The translations under genes were made by a program, and so were the position numbers. Positions 45,490 through 55,613 of a DNA stretch of 64,000 nucleotides are shown piece by piece. How positions within the stretch are numbered: the first letter of the stretch is position 1; each line of letters starts with the position of its first letter. The DNA comes from Prostheceraeus crozeri (lineage: Eukaryota; Platyhelminthes; Polycladida; Euryleptidae), in NCBI GenBank assembly GCA_907163375.1, contig CAJQUW010007898.1, positions 186,001 through 250,000 on the forward strand, written 5' to 3'. Under the pieces are notes generated by a model. The model ran no database searches. It had not been told where the DNA came from and was given only the letters and a program-made list of their open reading frames with translations.

Positions 45490-46385
45490 TTGCGGAATCG
45501 AGCCAAGCAGAAGACCATAGAGTAAGCATATTAGGTAGGGTAGCAACTCAGTATAAATCAAATTCCAAAGGGCATGCAGTTTCGATTTTATTAAATGAGC
45601 TCGAGTTGAGGCCCAGTGCCAAATGTGAGATATGCAAATTTTCGCATTTTTGAAGAAATTGCCATGGAATTGACTGATTATCATAATAACACAGAAGGAG
45701 TAATAATATTTTACAAATCCTTGTGGCATGACAGCCTTGGAGAGGTAATGTTTGTTAAATTAGCAAGTCGATGGTTTGCCATACTTTATTTAATACTCAG
45801 CCTTATTAATAAGTATTTTCTTAATCGTGATCATATCACAAACTATCTGCCACTGAAAGAGTAAAATATCAAAATCGAGGATATTCATCATAATTAACTT
45901 TAAAAGATGTAAATGGGTCCACATAACTATTCAGATTCAAGAAATGACGCATGAATTTAGCAAATCATAAGACCATGCCGCTGGAATTTGAATTAAAAAC
46001 TTAATTGAAATCTCAGCCAAGAAGCGCAAGTAGATCTCAACTTTTCCATAAAGATTTGCATTATAATGCGATTCATGAAATTTCCTTGATAATCAGATTA
46101 ATTTCCATTTATTTAAAACATCTGTTAGCAAACTTTCCGTCATCTTGATATCCAACTGATTTCATACTACTTATGTAGAGGTACCAAATCGCTAATATAT
46201 ATACACAGGAATAATTTTCAAAAATTTAGCTTCTTAAAAATTAATCAAATCTTCTTTTGTACCGCAGGAAGGCAATATCAGCAAAAAACTGAATCCTCTG
46301 ATGGAAAAATGCTCACCGTATGCTGCCATTTTTGAGTAGACACTACTGACGATATAATTTACTTACTCTATGAACGAAACTGCAC
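45490..46385 (+). repeat. Diverged duplicate segment, copy 2
   Basis: Partner of 725-1560 in opposite orientation. The exon-like portion (45616-45740) reads NVRYANF...EIAMELTDYH-NNTEGVIIFYKS, followed by TTGGAGAG/GTAATG, the same donor as copy 1. Similarity continues about 600 bases downstream (AAAGATGTAAATGGGTCCAC, TTCATGAAATTTCCTTGAT, GATATCCAAC, TTCATACTACTTAT), so far more than the exon is shared. Confidence 0.6.
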
Positions 46386-46875
46386 GCTTCCAACAATAAA
46401 CAATGGCCCTTGCCATGACAACGGTACTTAAAAGATGGCGGCTGCCGGTGGTTGAGGACCGGCACCGTATTAGTGTAGTTTGTAGAGATTCACCATTATT
46501 ATCGTTTAGTATAATATATATATTGTTTTAGTATAGTATAGAAGTATTTTGAAAAAATAGCGTAAAAGACATCGCTTTTGCGATACGAACCAGCACTTAT
46601 TGCATGCTCACCGAATTTGATTCTTGAGATCTAGCAATATTGTTATAGGTGGTCGACTGTCGAACCACCGAAAATTACCATCAACCAGCAGTTAATTTGC
46701 ACGGCAGTTCCACAAACAAAAGCGAAATATCGGATTTCTATGGTTTAACCACAAATATCTATGGCGTTGACAGCGTGTTTGGGTCGAGAGATAACATTTT
46801 TCAATCCTAATTGTCACAGTCAGGGGATACCGCACCATCTCGGTGATACCGACTTTTAGTGAAACGGGCCAAGAC
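46386..46875. other. Spacer, no gene recognised
   Basis: Contains a short GC-richer patch (46430-46470, GGCGGCTGCCGGTGGTTGAG) that resembles, inverted, the sequence near 6290-6320. Confidence 0.45.
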
Positions 46876-46940
46876 CACAGAATTAGACCGGTCGTCTCTT
46901 CTTCTGTTTGACTTGAAAGGAAGTATTGGAACATGTAATG
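46876..46940 (+). mobile_element. MITE family A, left-end fragment
   Basis: Only the first 65 bases of the family (CACAGAATTAGACCGG...GGAACATGTAA). It breaks off before a short spacer and repeat X, forming part of a composite with copy 6. Confidence 0.8.
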
Positions 46941-46948
46941 TCCATATG

Positions 46949-47050
46949 CTACAATAAATGGATCGGCCGATTATCTGAACGCAGATAGGTATATCTCTGA
47001 TAGTCGACATTCTCGAATGAAAGCAAAGTTGGTAGCTGAGAGACCTGACC
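46949..47050 (+). repeat. Repeat X, copy 2, fused to a MITE end
   Basis: About 102 bp, over 90% identical to 36295-36395, and joined directly to the next MITE terminus exactly as in the other copy. Confidence 0.75.
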
Positions 47051-47569
47051 CTCAGAATAAGACAGGTCGTCTCTTCTTCTGTTTGAATAGAAAGGAAGCA
47101 TTGGAACACGTAACGTTAATGAAATGGCACAATCTGCTGACATAACATCATAGCAATTGAATAATGAGCAAATAAGTCAACATTAAACACAATTGTGCGA
47201 AGTTTCAGTGACTGTTATCAACGGGAACACGCAGCAAAAGAGACATAGTCGATTTCAAGCTCTACAGAAAAGTTTGTGAATGTTTTTTCGTGCGCTTGCT
47301 AACTTTTTTAATCATGATCGTAGGGACCATCATTATCGAGAAAACTTTTGCGCAATGATCTGAATTCTTCGAATCTGAATGAATCGTGGCGATCAGAGCA
47401 TTTTGAAGGAATTTAGAGCAATCCGCAAGCGACGCACGACTATTTTTCCTATCTCTGCAAGGCATCAACAATTTCTTCCTGCCCACTCAGTGAGCACCTG
47501 CATTTGCCATCTTTTTGAATCAGTTTACAGCTCTAGCAAAGTGATGCGCTTAAACAATCTAATTCTGTG
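47051..47569 (+). mobile_element. hAT-like MITE family A, copy 6
   Basis: 519 bp. The left terminus has decayed to CTCAGAATAAGAC; the right is intact, TCTAATTCTGTG. No target duplication. Its left neighbour is repeat X. Confidence 0.82.
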
Positions 47570-47589
47570 ATCCAGAACTAGATACAAAT

Positions 47590-47860
47590 GGCAAGAAGGT
47601 AAATTTTGCAGTGAACAAAATTCAAATTCAAGTTAGAGTTCTCTGACGAACGAGAAGATTGAACTATATTGAACGCACACAATCAGTAAATTCAGATCGT
47701 GAATAGTTTAAAAAGAACGACGCTAATAATATTTCCATTTTTCATTTGAAAAAATATCACTGCGAAAAATTGAGTCAGAGATGCGCACTTTTCACTTGCC
47801 AGTCTGAATCTGACTGCTAAGACTTTGCAGTCTAATGCACTCAAAACATAAAGGGTCAAG
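47590..47860 (+). repeat. Dispersed repeat R2, copy 1
   Basis: Diverged match to 57035-57260 in the same orientation (shared ACAAAATTCAAATTCAAG / ACAATACAAATTCAAG, AAATTCAGATCGTGAA / AAATTAAGATCGTGAA, ACTTTTCACTTG, AATCTGACYGCT). Roughly two-thirds identity. Family unknown. Confidence 0.5.
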
Positions 47861-47885
47861 CGCAAAGTTCCTTATTGCTGGATAG

Positions 47886-48053
47886 ATCAAGTATTTGATC
47901 GTCTTGTACAATGTCATTCAGTAGCGAGAATTAATATCGGCTGCATTCCACAGGCATTCTCAAATAATTTTTTTTTAACTTGAGAATGGCTGTGGAACAT
48001 GGCTGAAATTAATTGTTACTACCTGATATGTATGACACCACCAAATACTTGAT
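47886..48053. repeat. Long hairpin (fold-back MITE-like, 168 bp)
   Basis: The ends ATCAAGTATTTG and CAAATACTTGAT pair, and so do the interior segments. The 18-base inner arms TTCCACAGgCATTCTCAA / TTGAGAATGgCTGTGGAA differ at one pair and surround a loop of about 16 bases rich in T. Outer arms pair with bulges over about 75 bases per side. It could be a small MITE or a precursor of small RNAs. No target duplication is evident. Confidence 0.7.
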
Positions 48054-49396
48054 TTTTCCAACTAAAATTAATATCCGTGACAATCGTTTACTGGTCAAAA
48101 TTGAATTTTCAGATCCGTTGCCTGATGCATGGTTATCGGCTAATACTTTTTGACACAAACTGCGGAATGAAGAAAATGGTCATTAGTCATGGTTTCTTCA
48201 CTTGAATTGTACACATGAAAAAGGGCACTAGAAGTACATATTAGCTTTTGAGCCCTGATTGTCAGCATCTGTTGCTATTTGACCCATAGCTTTAATTTCA
48301 AGCTATTCGGGGTTTGCTTTATGAACTTTATGAACTGCTTATTGCAACTTTATGAAACTTTTCAGAATTTGAAGTACAACTTTTAAAGATTTCTACTGCA
48401 ACCCTGGGTTGCCCTATCTATGAGTATCGCCTAATAACAATGCAGATCATTTAGATATCTTTTAATACAAGGATAAAAACTGTCCTTCGTTAAAACACAT
48501 GTCCCTGACAATTCTTTGTTTTCATTTCAATAATCTTTTATGTTTATCGTCGACTGATATGCCACCTGTCAAAATGATCAATGAATTGGTTTTACATTTG
48601 TAACAGTATTCAATTTATAAGGTCATGCACTTGTCGTCAGAAATGCATTAGACTTCTGATGAGAACAGGAGAATCAATATGAGATCAATATCAGAGTACG
48701 ACAGGATAATTGCATTTTGTCTCGGTATACTATGCCAATTACAAGGAGTTAAGGACAAATGACACGATTGGTATTATTGTGTTGTCAACATTGTCAGCAA
48801 ATTGATTAATCCCATGTCAAAAATGACACAGATAAAGTGGAGAATTATAATTAACATCGTTTCCAATGATGGCAATTTCAGCAACCATCTTCTCAACAGA
48901 GCATGGATCGAATTGCATTTTATATTCTGTATAATGTTGAAAATATACTCAACATAAAGCTTTGCACGATTTGATTGGTTAATCGATGTTGATATACTTA
49001 TTTTTAGGCCCAATGATGCCTTATGAAATTGTGTTTGTTGGTTGGAAAGTGTTATTGATGCATAGTTTATAAAGATTCCTTGCGAATTTTCTAGTCGAAA
49101 GTACACCGAGTAAATTTGGTGACATTTTCATGTCCGGTATAGAGGAACACGCTTTTGTGAATGCAGAAATGACCATTCTTCTTGCAAAGATGCTTCATAT
49201 TGAACAAAAGTAGCTCACACATTCATGACACACATTCATTTCACAGCAGTCCCAACAGCCATATTTTTTTCTAATTTACATGTACATTGTCATTGCTGAT
49301 ATCAGCGCTTGCTGTCCATTCAAATAATTACTTTTTCACGATGTTTTTGATGTGATGCTTCACTTCAGTTGAATTCCCATAATCATGATAGACAGA
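48054..49396. other. Gene-poor spacer
   Basis: No gene recognised. A 110-codon minus frame at 48774-49106 is hydrophobic (LPSLETMLIIILHFICVIFD) without a family match and probably reflects AT-rich composition. Confidence 0.5.
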
Positions 49397-50050
49397 CGAA
49401 GGACTCATCTGGTCACAGAGAGTGTACAATGAATGTAAATTCTTTCCAATAACATTGTGCTTGGGAAAGCACATCGTAGTTAAAATTGCTCTAACTACCG
49501 GTATTATCCACTGAATGACTTTTGCATGACTATAGGGTGACTGTGAACAGTTTGGTTATGAAGAACTGTTTTGATGGAAGATTAATTTTCAATGGCAAAT
49601 ATAAAAGGACTAGTGGCAAATAGCCGAAGGACTCATCTGGTCGCAGAGGATGTGCATTGGTGCAATGTATGTAAATTTTTTCCAATTATATTATGCTTGG
49701 AAAAGCACATCGTAGTTGAAATTCCACTAGTGATCATCTGCTGAATGATTTGTGCATGACTACAGGGTGATTGTGTGGTGGTCTCCGTGGCACAGTGGTT
49801 AAGTGCTTGGCCTAGCGATCTTCCGGTCCAGAGGTCGAGCCCCGAAAATGTCATTGGAAGTCGTCATGAAGAGCATCCTGACTAAAAGATCACAACGCTC
49901 CAGATTATAGTCTGACTGTGTCAGCACCGTCCGAGCCTCCAGTGAGGGGGAGTGGTGACAGTAAATCATCAGGCAGGGTGATTGTGAATAGTTTGGTGTT
50001 TGAAGAGCTGCTTAAATGAAAGGATAATTGCTGGAATAGCAACAATGATC
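49397..50050 (+). repeat. Tandem duplication (~225 bp unit, two copies)
   Basis: Unit 1 starts CGAAGGACTCATCTGGTC at 49397 and unit 2 at 49625. Both run through AAAGCACATCGTAGTT, TGAATGA, GCATGACTA-AGGGTGA and AGTTTGGT. Unit 2 is split by the SINE at 49776-49973. Identity is about 80%. Confidence 0.8.
49776..49973 (+). mobile_element. tRNA-derived SINE (198 bp) with 13-bp TSD
   Basis: The head contains the polymerase III internal promoter: box A TGGCACAGTGG (49788-49798) and box B AGGTCGAGCCCC (about 49831-49842), about 33 bases apart as in a tRNA. The tRNA-unrelated body runs to 49973. The flanking perfect direct repeat CAGGGTGATTGTG (49763-49775, 49974-49986) marks retroposition. The tail shows no long A-run, so the mobilising LINE may not use poly(A). 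The unit-1 tandem copy gives the pre-insertion sequence. Confidence 0.88.
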
Positions 50051-51269
50051 TTGTACTGAGATTATAGAAAAAAGATTAAAAAATATATAATTCAAGAATT
50101 GTACGACAATCCCAGTTTTCTTCTTTGTCTGTGTCATATATTTGCCACTAAAAATTGATCTATTATTGCTCTATCAACTACAATAACTTTTATTGCAGTT
50201 ATTCGATGACACCAATCAACTAACTACATTTTTTGGAGGCATAATCAGTTAATAGTGGCCACTTAATTACATTGCAATGCAAAAGATTTTAGATGGCCCC
50301 TGCTTACAAATACCTGCATTTTTCAATCATTCTTGTTCTCTTGAAAAACATTCTATAAATTTTTGTGCAGGAAGGTATGACTTAATTGGATTAACTAAAT
50401 TTCCAGTCTAATTTCTAGATACACTGAAAATTCCTCAATATCGATAAAAGCAACAGACGGTGGAATTTGAATTTCGCAATTTGTTTAAGCTGTTGATTCA
50501 TGACATATTGATGAGAAATGTTGGGGAGATCTCAAGGGACAACTTCAGCATGACCCACCGCTAGACGCAGACGCATTTATTTCAGGCATTAAAAATGGTT
50601 CTATCATTGTTACATGATTTCCGATCCATTTATGTCAAATTCAGATAAGCAATTCATTTCTTCACCGAAGTCCAAGTCTAGAGACATGAACATGATGTCA
50701 TTGTACTGTGAAGATTTCGCATTTATAACACACGTCATTGTACTGGTAAAGATTGTGATCACGCGAATAATAAAAAGTATAACTTTGAGCCAGTCGCAGA
50801 AGTATTCACGAATAGGTACCATGCTGTAATTTTAACGATGTTGTTAACGAAAAAAGCTTGTTTCATTACTAATTTTGCGAATAAAGGGGAAGGTCACATT
50901 TGATCATAAAATTAACTCGCAATTAATGTTTCAACCAGCTCTCTTTCAGGTACAGCTATAATTCAAAAAACCATGGCCTATATAAAGAAAATGTTTTCTT
51001 TTAGAAATTTCCAAATGATGACATTCGATATAAGATTATCCCATGCACACTATCAGACATTGATTTCAGTGGCATACTCCCAGCTTTCATTAATATCTTT
51101 GTGGTGCTTGGATGAATTCAATTGTCACTGATGGTGCATATTTAATATGTAATTATATTCAGTATCTAATAAACATATTATAGAAAGGCACGATAGCTCA
51201 AACATTTTACTTATAAAACGTCAGGCTTCTAATATCATTCTGATATGATATTTGATACGAAAGTAGAAG
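50051..51269. other. Gene-poor spacer
   Basis: No gene recognised. Overlapping frames on both strands at 50610-50829 are mutual shadows without domains. Confidence 0.55.
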
Positions 51270-51650
51270 CTAGCAAACCTGAAAGGGAATATCCCAGGGG
51301 TAATCTTTTGTTCTGTTGGTTGATGCTGCCATTAAATTGAAAAATGTATTATTCAATGTAGCACGCAATAAGTCTTCGATCTGATTCAGAAAAATGCCTT
51401 TGATGCAAAGGACATTGATTTCTTCAAGCTTCTTGATTATTGCTGAGATCACGTCTTCAATTGGAATTCAGTGTACATAGAGCAAATATAATAACTGTAG
51501 TAGAAGAATTGTTCTTCGTTGTTGGCGGTCGTTATTGAGTTTATTAAATCTGAACCTGATTTGAGATGGCCTGCAATGTGCGTAGTCATTTTGTAAAGGC
51601 GATTCGTTGATAGCCAAGAAGATGCTTTGGTCAATGCATTTTTATCCGAA
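51270..51650 (-). CDS. Coding-like segment, unrecognised
   Basis: Two minus frames lie end to end: 51449-51634 (KASSWLSTNRLYKMTTHIAG...) and 51270-51452 (VISAIIKKLEEINVLCIKGI...TKDYPWDIPFQ). The amino-acid mix is protein-like, with balanced charge and conserved-looking Trp/Pro. The second frame ends at a donor-like TTTCAG/GTTTGC. They may be two exons or a frame-shifted relic of an element. No family is recognised. Confidence 0.25.
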
Positions 51651-52884
51651 AGAATTGGTCAGATTTTCATCTATTCGATGTTCTTGTGCGTTTTTGTTGG
51701 TTGACAAAAGTTTGGCATCGGAGTGATTGGAAGTGGTCATGAAGAGCTTAGTCAATATGTTAAGTCGGTATGTTGAGGAGCTAGTCGATTAGTCGATATG
51801 TTGAGGAGTCATTGAGGTGATTATTTTCTGCTGTGGTGCAGTCGTCATTTTAACTACACAAAACTCAGTTTCTTTATTGCTGGTAGGGATGTAGGTCCTC
51901 GTTGCTTCAAAGTGTCAAAAATAAGTCTTTCATCTGAAGCAATGTTTGTTAATTTTCAATGAGTTCTTGAATTTTCGACTACTTTCTTCAGTTGGAAATA
52001 TGCTTGTTTGCTTGTTCGAGTTTACTTTCAACATTATCATTGTGAATTGGCATACTGAGAAGAAAGTGCCATGGGGATTTCTGTGATTGATCTTCTTTGC
52101 TTGGACGTTCTTCTAAGTAAGTGCAAATCGACTAAAATTGACGTGGATATCAACTTTTGAAATCTCATTGAAAGGGCATTTCCTTTGAATTTCAGTCCTT
52201 TTTACTTTCTATAATTTCGAATTCTATAAAAAATGTATAAATATATATTCACTTTTTAGGAATGCTTGTATTTTGGATATAATTCAAATTTTATATCCTT
52301 TGGCATGCACTTCACTTATTGTTAGCTTGATAGGGGACACAGTTGAGTTCGAAGCGTCGCGAAAAGGACTGAAGTATTTCACAATCAAATGGTGTTCATT
52401 TATAATTTTGAAATTATTATCTAGGAACGAAAAACAACAGTATGGAAAACAGAAGGAACATTTCATGAATTCATTAAACTGAACAATGACATAATATTCA
52501 ATCAAGTGTGTAAAGAAAATGAACTGAAATCAATATTTGCAAACATCAAATTAAGAAAAAAGAATTATAAAAGAATATCTGATCAGTTCCAATCAGGTAA
52601 TTCAGATTTTGAAAGCAAGCAAAAAATATTTTTTTTCTGTGCATTTTAAATCAAGCATGACAACTGACAACAAAATCAATTAGGCCTACATCGTGAGTGA
52701 AAAGAAAAGGATATCAGAAAGGTGCTCCAGTATGCTCACATACAAAAAACACGAGAGATAACATGACGACATGCCGAGAAGAAATGGACACAAAGACGAA
52801 ATAATTCAGATTTCAACAGTAACTTAGAAGAAAAAGAAGGAACGATCTGAAGTGGCTCAACAAATAACCTCTATACTTTCCTTT

Positions 52885-52886
<2 letters not shown>
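51651..52886. other. Spacer with short local repeats
   Basis: Near 51765-51810 the block TCGRTATGTTGAGGAG occurs twice. A plus frame at 52457-52630 (FHEFIKLNNDIIFNQVCKEN...) is Lys/Asn rich and could be a decayed retroelement N-terminus, but is not callable. Confidence 0.4.

Positions 52887-52936
<50 letters not shown>
52887..52936. repeat. (AT)n microsatellite
   Basis: Twenty-five uninterrupted AT dinucleotides. Confidence 0.98.
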
Positions 52937-52940
<4 letters not shown>

Positions 52941-53509
52941 CAAAATAGACAAAAGAATGAAGGGAATTTTTCGAAAAAATAACGTTAATATTCGTTTAGC
53001 AAGAAATAAAACCATTTGATAATATTTGAAACGAAAAAACTGCTCTCCATCAAGTAATTGTGTCCTCATCAACTGTCCCTTGAACAACAGCGAATTGTGT
53101 AATCAGAAAAATGTCATCCCTACCAAATCACGTGCAACAAATGTAAAACATTTTACATGGGTAGTGCCATCATATTTTTTCCCCATCGCTATGCAAGGAA
53201 CATTTAGCAACATCAACATAGTCTGCTTAGAAACATATTCAAAGTTGTCACATCAACATCTCTAATCTCACGTGCTCAATTGTTGCCTATATTGGTGACA
53301 ACACCGTTTGCGAAAATCATTTTTATCAACAAATTGCGGCCATCTACTAACAACAAAAAAGAGCTCGACAGTTATCGAAACTTCCTTTTCTACTATCTTT
53401 TTCTATGCAATTGCCTCTTTCATACCTTTTATAATTCTATACTCTTACCCAAACTACTAGTCAGGTCAATTTCCACTGCTATTGGTAAGGTGTAGCCCGG
53501 TACTTAGTT

Positions 53510-53670
53510 GACCAAACGACGGGAGATCATATTCATATTGAGAATGACAAAAACGTAACTCCCCTTTTGCTTTAAATGTCGAATTTCTATTTACGTTAAT
53601 ATACAAACCAAGACAAGTACTTCCGCGTTCCGCTCCTCCAAAGGTCGATAGAAGTAGGTGGTCCACATCG
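53510..53670 (+). repeat. Dispersed repeat R1, copy 2
   Basis: Partner of 15711-15872. Lies about 600 bases upstream of the recognisable PLE remnant. Confidence 0.65.
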
Positions 53671-54269
53671 TAAACAATTCGTATTTTAAAAGTACATGTG
53701 AGTAAATCTTTGAAGAATTGTTTTAGCTTCTCGGAGATGAATGAACAATGAATGTCATCAAAATTTCATTTTTCTAGCATGCTCCTGAGAATTTTTGCAC
53801 AACAAAAGTTTTGCTTTGCTTTATGATAGATTGAAAGGGGAAGATAGTTTAGTTGTTTTCTTTAGTTTGCATTGTGGCATTCGTCGTCATGACTGTCTAT
53901 GACTTGACGGCATTATAATTTATCGGCACATAATCTGCTCTTCTAGAGAGCTTCATTCGTAGAATATATGGTAAGATAGGAGGTACGTATTCCAAGACTT
54001 CTCCAATTCAAACAAAAAGTCAATTATGCTGCCTTTCTCAACATAATGGTCTTATTATGGAGCGAGTAGACAAGTCACCTAGATCAAGTCATTTATAAAA
54101 GCAGCTTCTTTCGCAGCATTTATGCACGGATGTCAATAATCTTTGCTCTATAATCTCAATAACTAACATATTTTCCAGACGATAAACCTGAAATGAAGCT
54201 GAACTTGATAAGTGCTCATGACTGCACATCATTCAGTGAGCATTAGATCTATCAAAACATAATTGGTCA

Positions 54270-55203
54270 ACTTGTCTGCTGGCATTCATCTACAACAATT
54301 ACGTGAGATAGAATATAACAAAAGATATTCCTTACAAGTAAAAGGATATCCCATGGGGCGCACTTTAGTCCTTCTTTTGCGACAATTTATATGCATGCTA
54401 TAGAATTTACTGCTTTTCAAGAACCTACATACCTCGTATACATGTAAAGATGATTGCGGCATTTTTCCTCAATTATGCTGTAGATTTATAAATGATATTA
54501 TTATCGGACCATTTGCTAAAACCGAACTTCTTCACTAACATCAATTCATTAAACACATCCACAAAATTCACTCCAGCAGCTCCCGAAAATAATGTCCTCA
54601 ATTTCTTAGACACAAATGTCTACATAAGTAACGAAGAAATGAATTACGCATGGTACCAAAAATGATAACATTCAGGAGTAGCTGTATGCAAGGATAGCTT
54701 TGCTCCCCAACTCGTCAAGTCTAATTACCTGAAGAACATTACTAACTACACGTAAATAAGAAAGCGTTGTAGTAATAATCAGCTAGACCCAAAGATAGGC
54801 TACACATGAAGTTTATGGACAATGGATTTCTCCGGTTGACTCGTATAAGTCAAACACGAGTAAAAAAGATATAGTTGACGACAAAAAGTAAAATTACTTA
54901 AAATTAAATTTCATTAACAATAGAACCGATAGAAAAATGCGAAAACTTATTTAAAAGTATAAATTACCTATAAAACTAGTGAGTATGCCAAACTCAAGCA
55001 CTTACAGCGCTCGAAAACATGGAAAAAATTATAGAAACACAACAATTACAAAATTTGTGACCGCTTGCCCTTTAATAAATTTAACTGACCACCATCTTAT
55101 TTACAAATTTCTTTTTCGCTGTGCAATGAATTTTATATTGGCCAGACCAATAGACAATTTAAGTACCGATACAAGGAACACAGATGAAGTATCCACAATA
55201 ACA
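54270..55203 (+). mobile_element. Penelope-like element remnant (RT core to GIY-YIG)
   Basis: A fossil PLE on the plus strand. It contains KGYPMGRTLV (about 54340-54370, the motif B region), a RFINDIIIGPF-like catalytic block corresponding to RYIDDVI.GPF of the other copy (about 54485-54520), NVLNFLDTNVY (about 54590-54625), and the endonuclease FYIGQTNRQFKYRYKEHR (about 55132-55185). Many breaks. The N-terminal half of the reverse transcriptase and both terminal repeats were not recognised. It stops abruptly at a Tc1 terminus (55204). Confidence 0.75.
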
Positions 55204-55227
55204 ATCCATTTTTTATGAAACAATCTG
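55204..55227 (-). mobile_element. Isolated 24-bp Tc1 terminus
   Basis: Exact reverse complement of the first 24 bases of the Tc1 elements at 16603 and 43455 (CAGATTGTTTCATAAAAAAT...), followed by TA. The rest of the element is absent: the sequence to the left is PLE endonuclease. Confidence 0.8.
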
Positions 55228-55434
55228 TAGAATGATCGGTACATTATCAAGCTACATGAATGTCTCTACACGAACAAGTGACCGCTCAGCCAGTCTGTTG
55301 TATGTAGATCTCTATGGTCTGGCAATTGTCATTGTGTCTTATTGACTCGCTGAACGTCAGTTTATTGACTGGCTGAGCGGTAATCTGTTCGTGTAGAGAC
55401 ATTCATGTAGCTTGATAATGTACCGATCATTCTA
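55228..55434. repeat. Nested palindrome with 68-base arms
   Basis: The arms start TAGAATGATCGGTACATTAT and end with its complement. 49 bases pair perfectly, then four mismatches, then 15 perfect bases (ACCGCTCAGCCAGTC / GACTGGCTGAGCGGT). The central 71 bases contain TATTGACTCGCTGAACG and TATTGACTGGCTGAGCG, two related subrepeats. It has the shape of a MITE or fold-back element. A TA dinucleotide ends each arm. Confidence 0.85.
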
Positions 55435-55525
55435 TAACTGATGGTGCCCAATAAAGTGGCATAAATCCTACACTGTCGATTTTCATATCAAACATGGCGA
55501 CGAGGATGGGATTTATCATATCAAA

Positions 55526-55613
55526 CCGCTCAGCCAGTCAATAAACTGTGACGTTCAGCGAGTCAATAAAACACAATGACAATTGCCAGACCATAGAGAT
55601 CTACATACAACAT
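55526..55613 (-). repeat. Inverted copy of the palindrome core
   Basis: Reverse-complement match (about 95%) to 55293-55380, including ACCGCTCAGCCAGTC, CAATTGCCAGACCATAG and the related 17-base subrepeats. A 10-base direct repeat CATATCAAAC flanks the spacer sequence between 55480 and 55525. Confidence 0.8.

Noticed and set aside
45319-45729. 136-codon minus frame opposite the duplicate segment
   Set aside because: It lies antisense to the conserved exon-like frame and is not preserved in the partner copy; a shadow.
48774-49106. 110-codon hydrophobic minus frame as a membrane protein
   Set aside because: Ile/Leu/Phe richness follows from AT-rich composition; no motif, no splice context.
52857-53087. 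Frame with an alternating Tyr-Ile repeat
   Set aside because: Translation of the (AT)n microsatellite.
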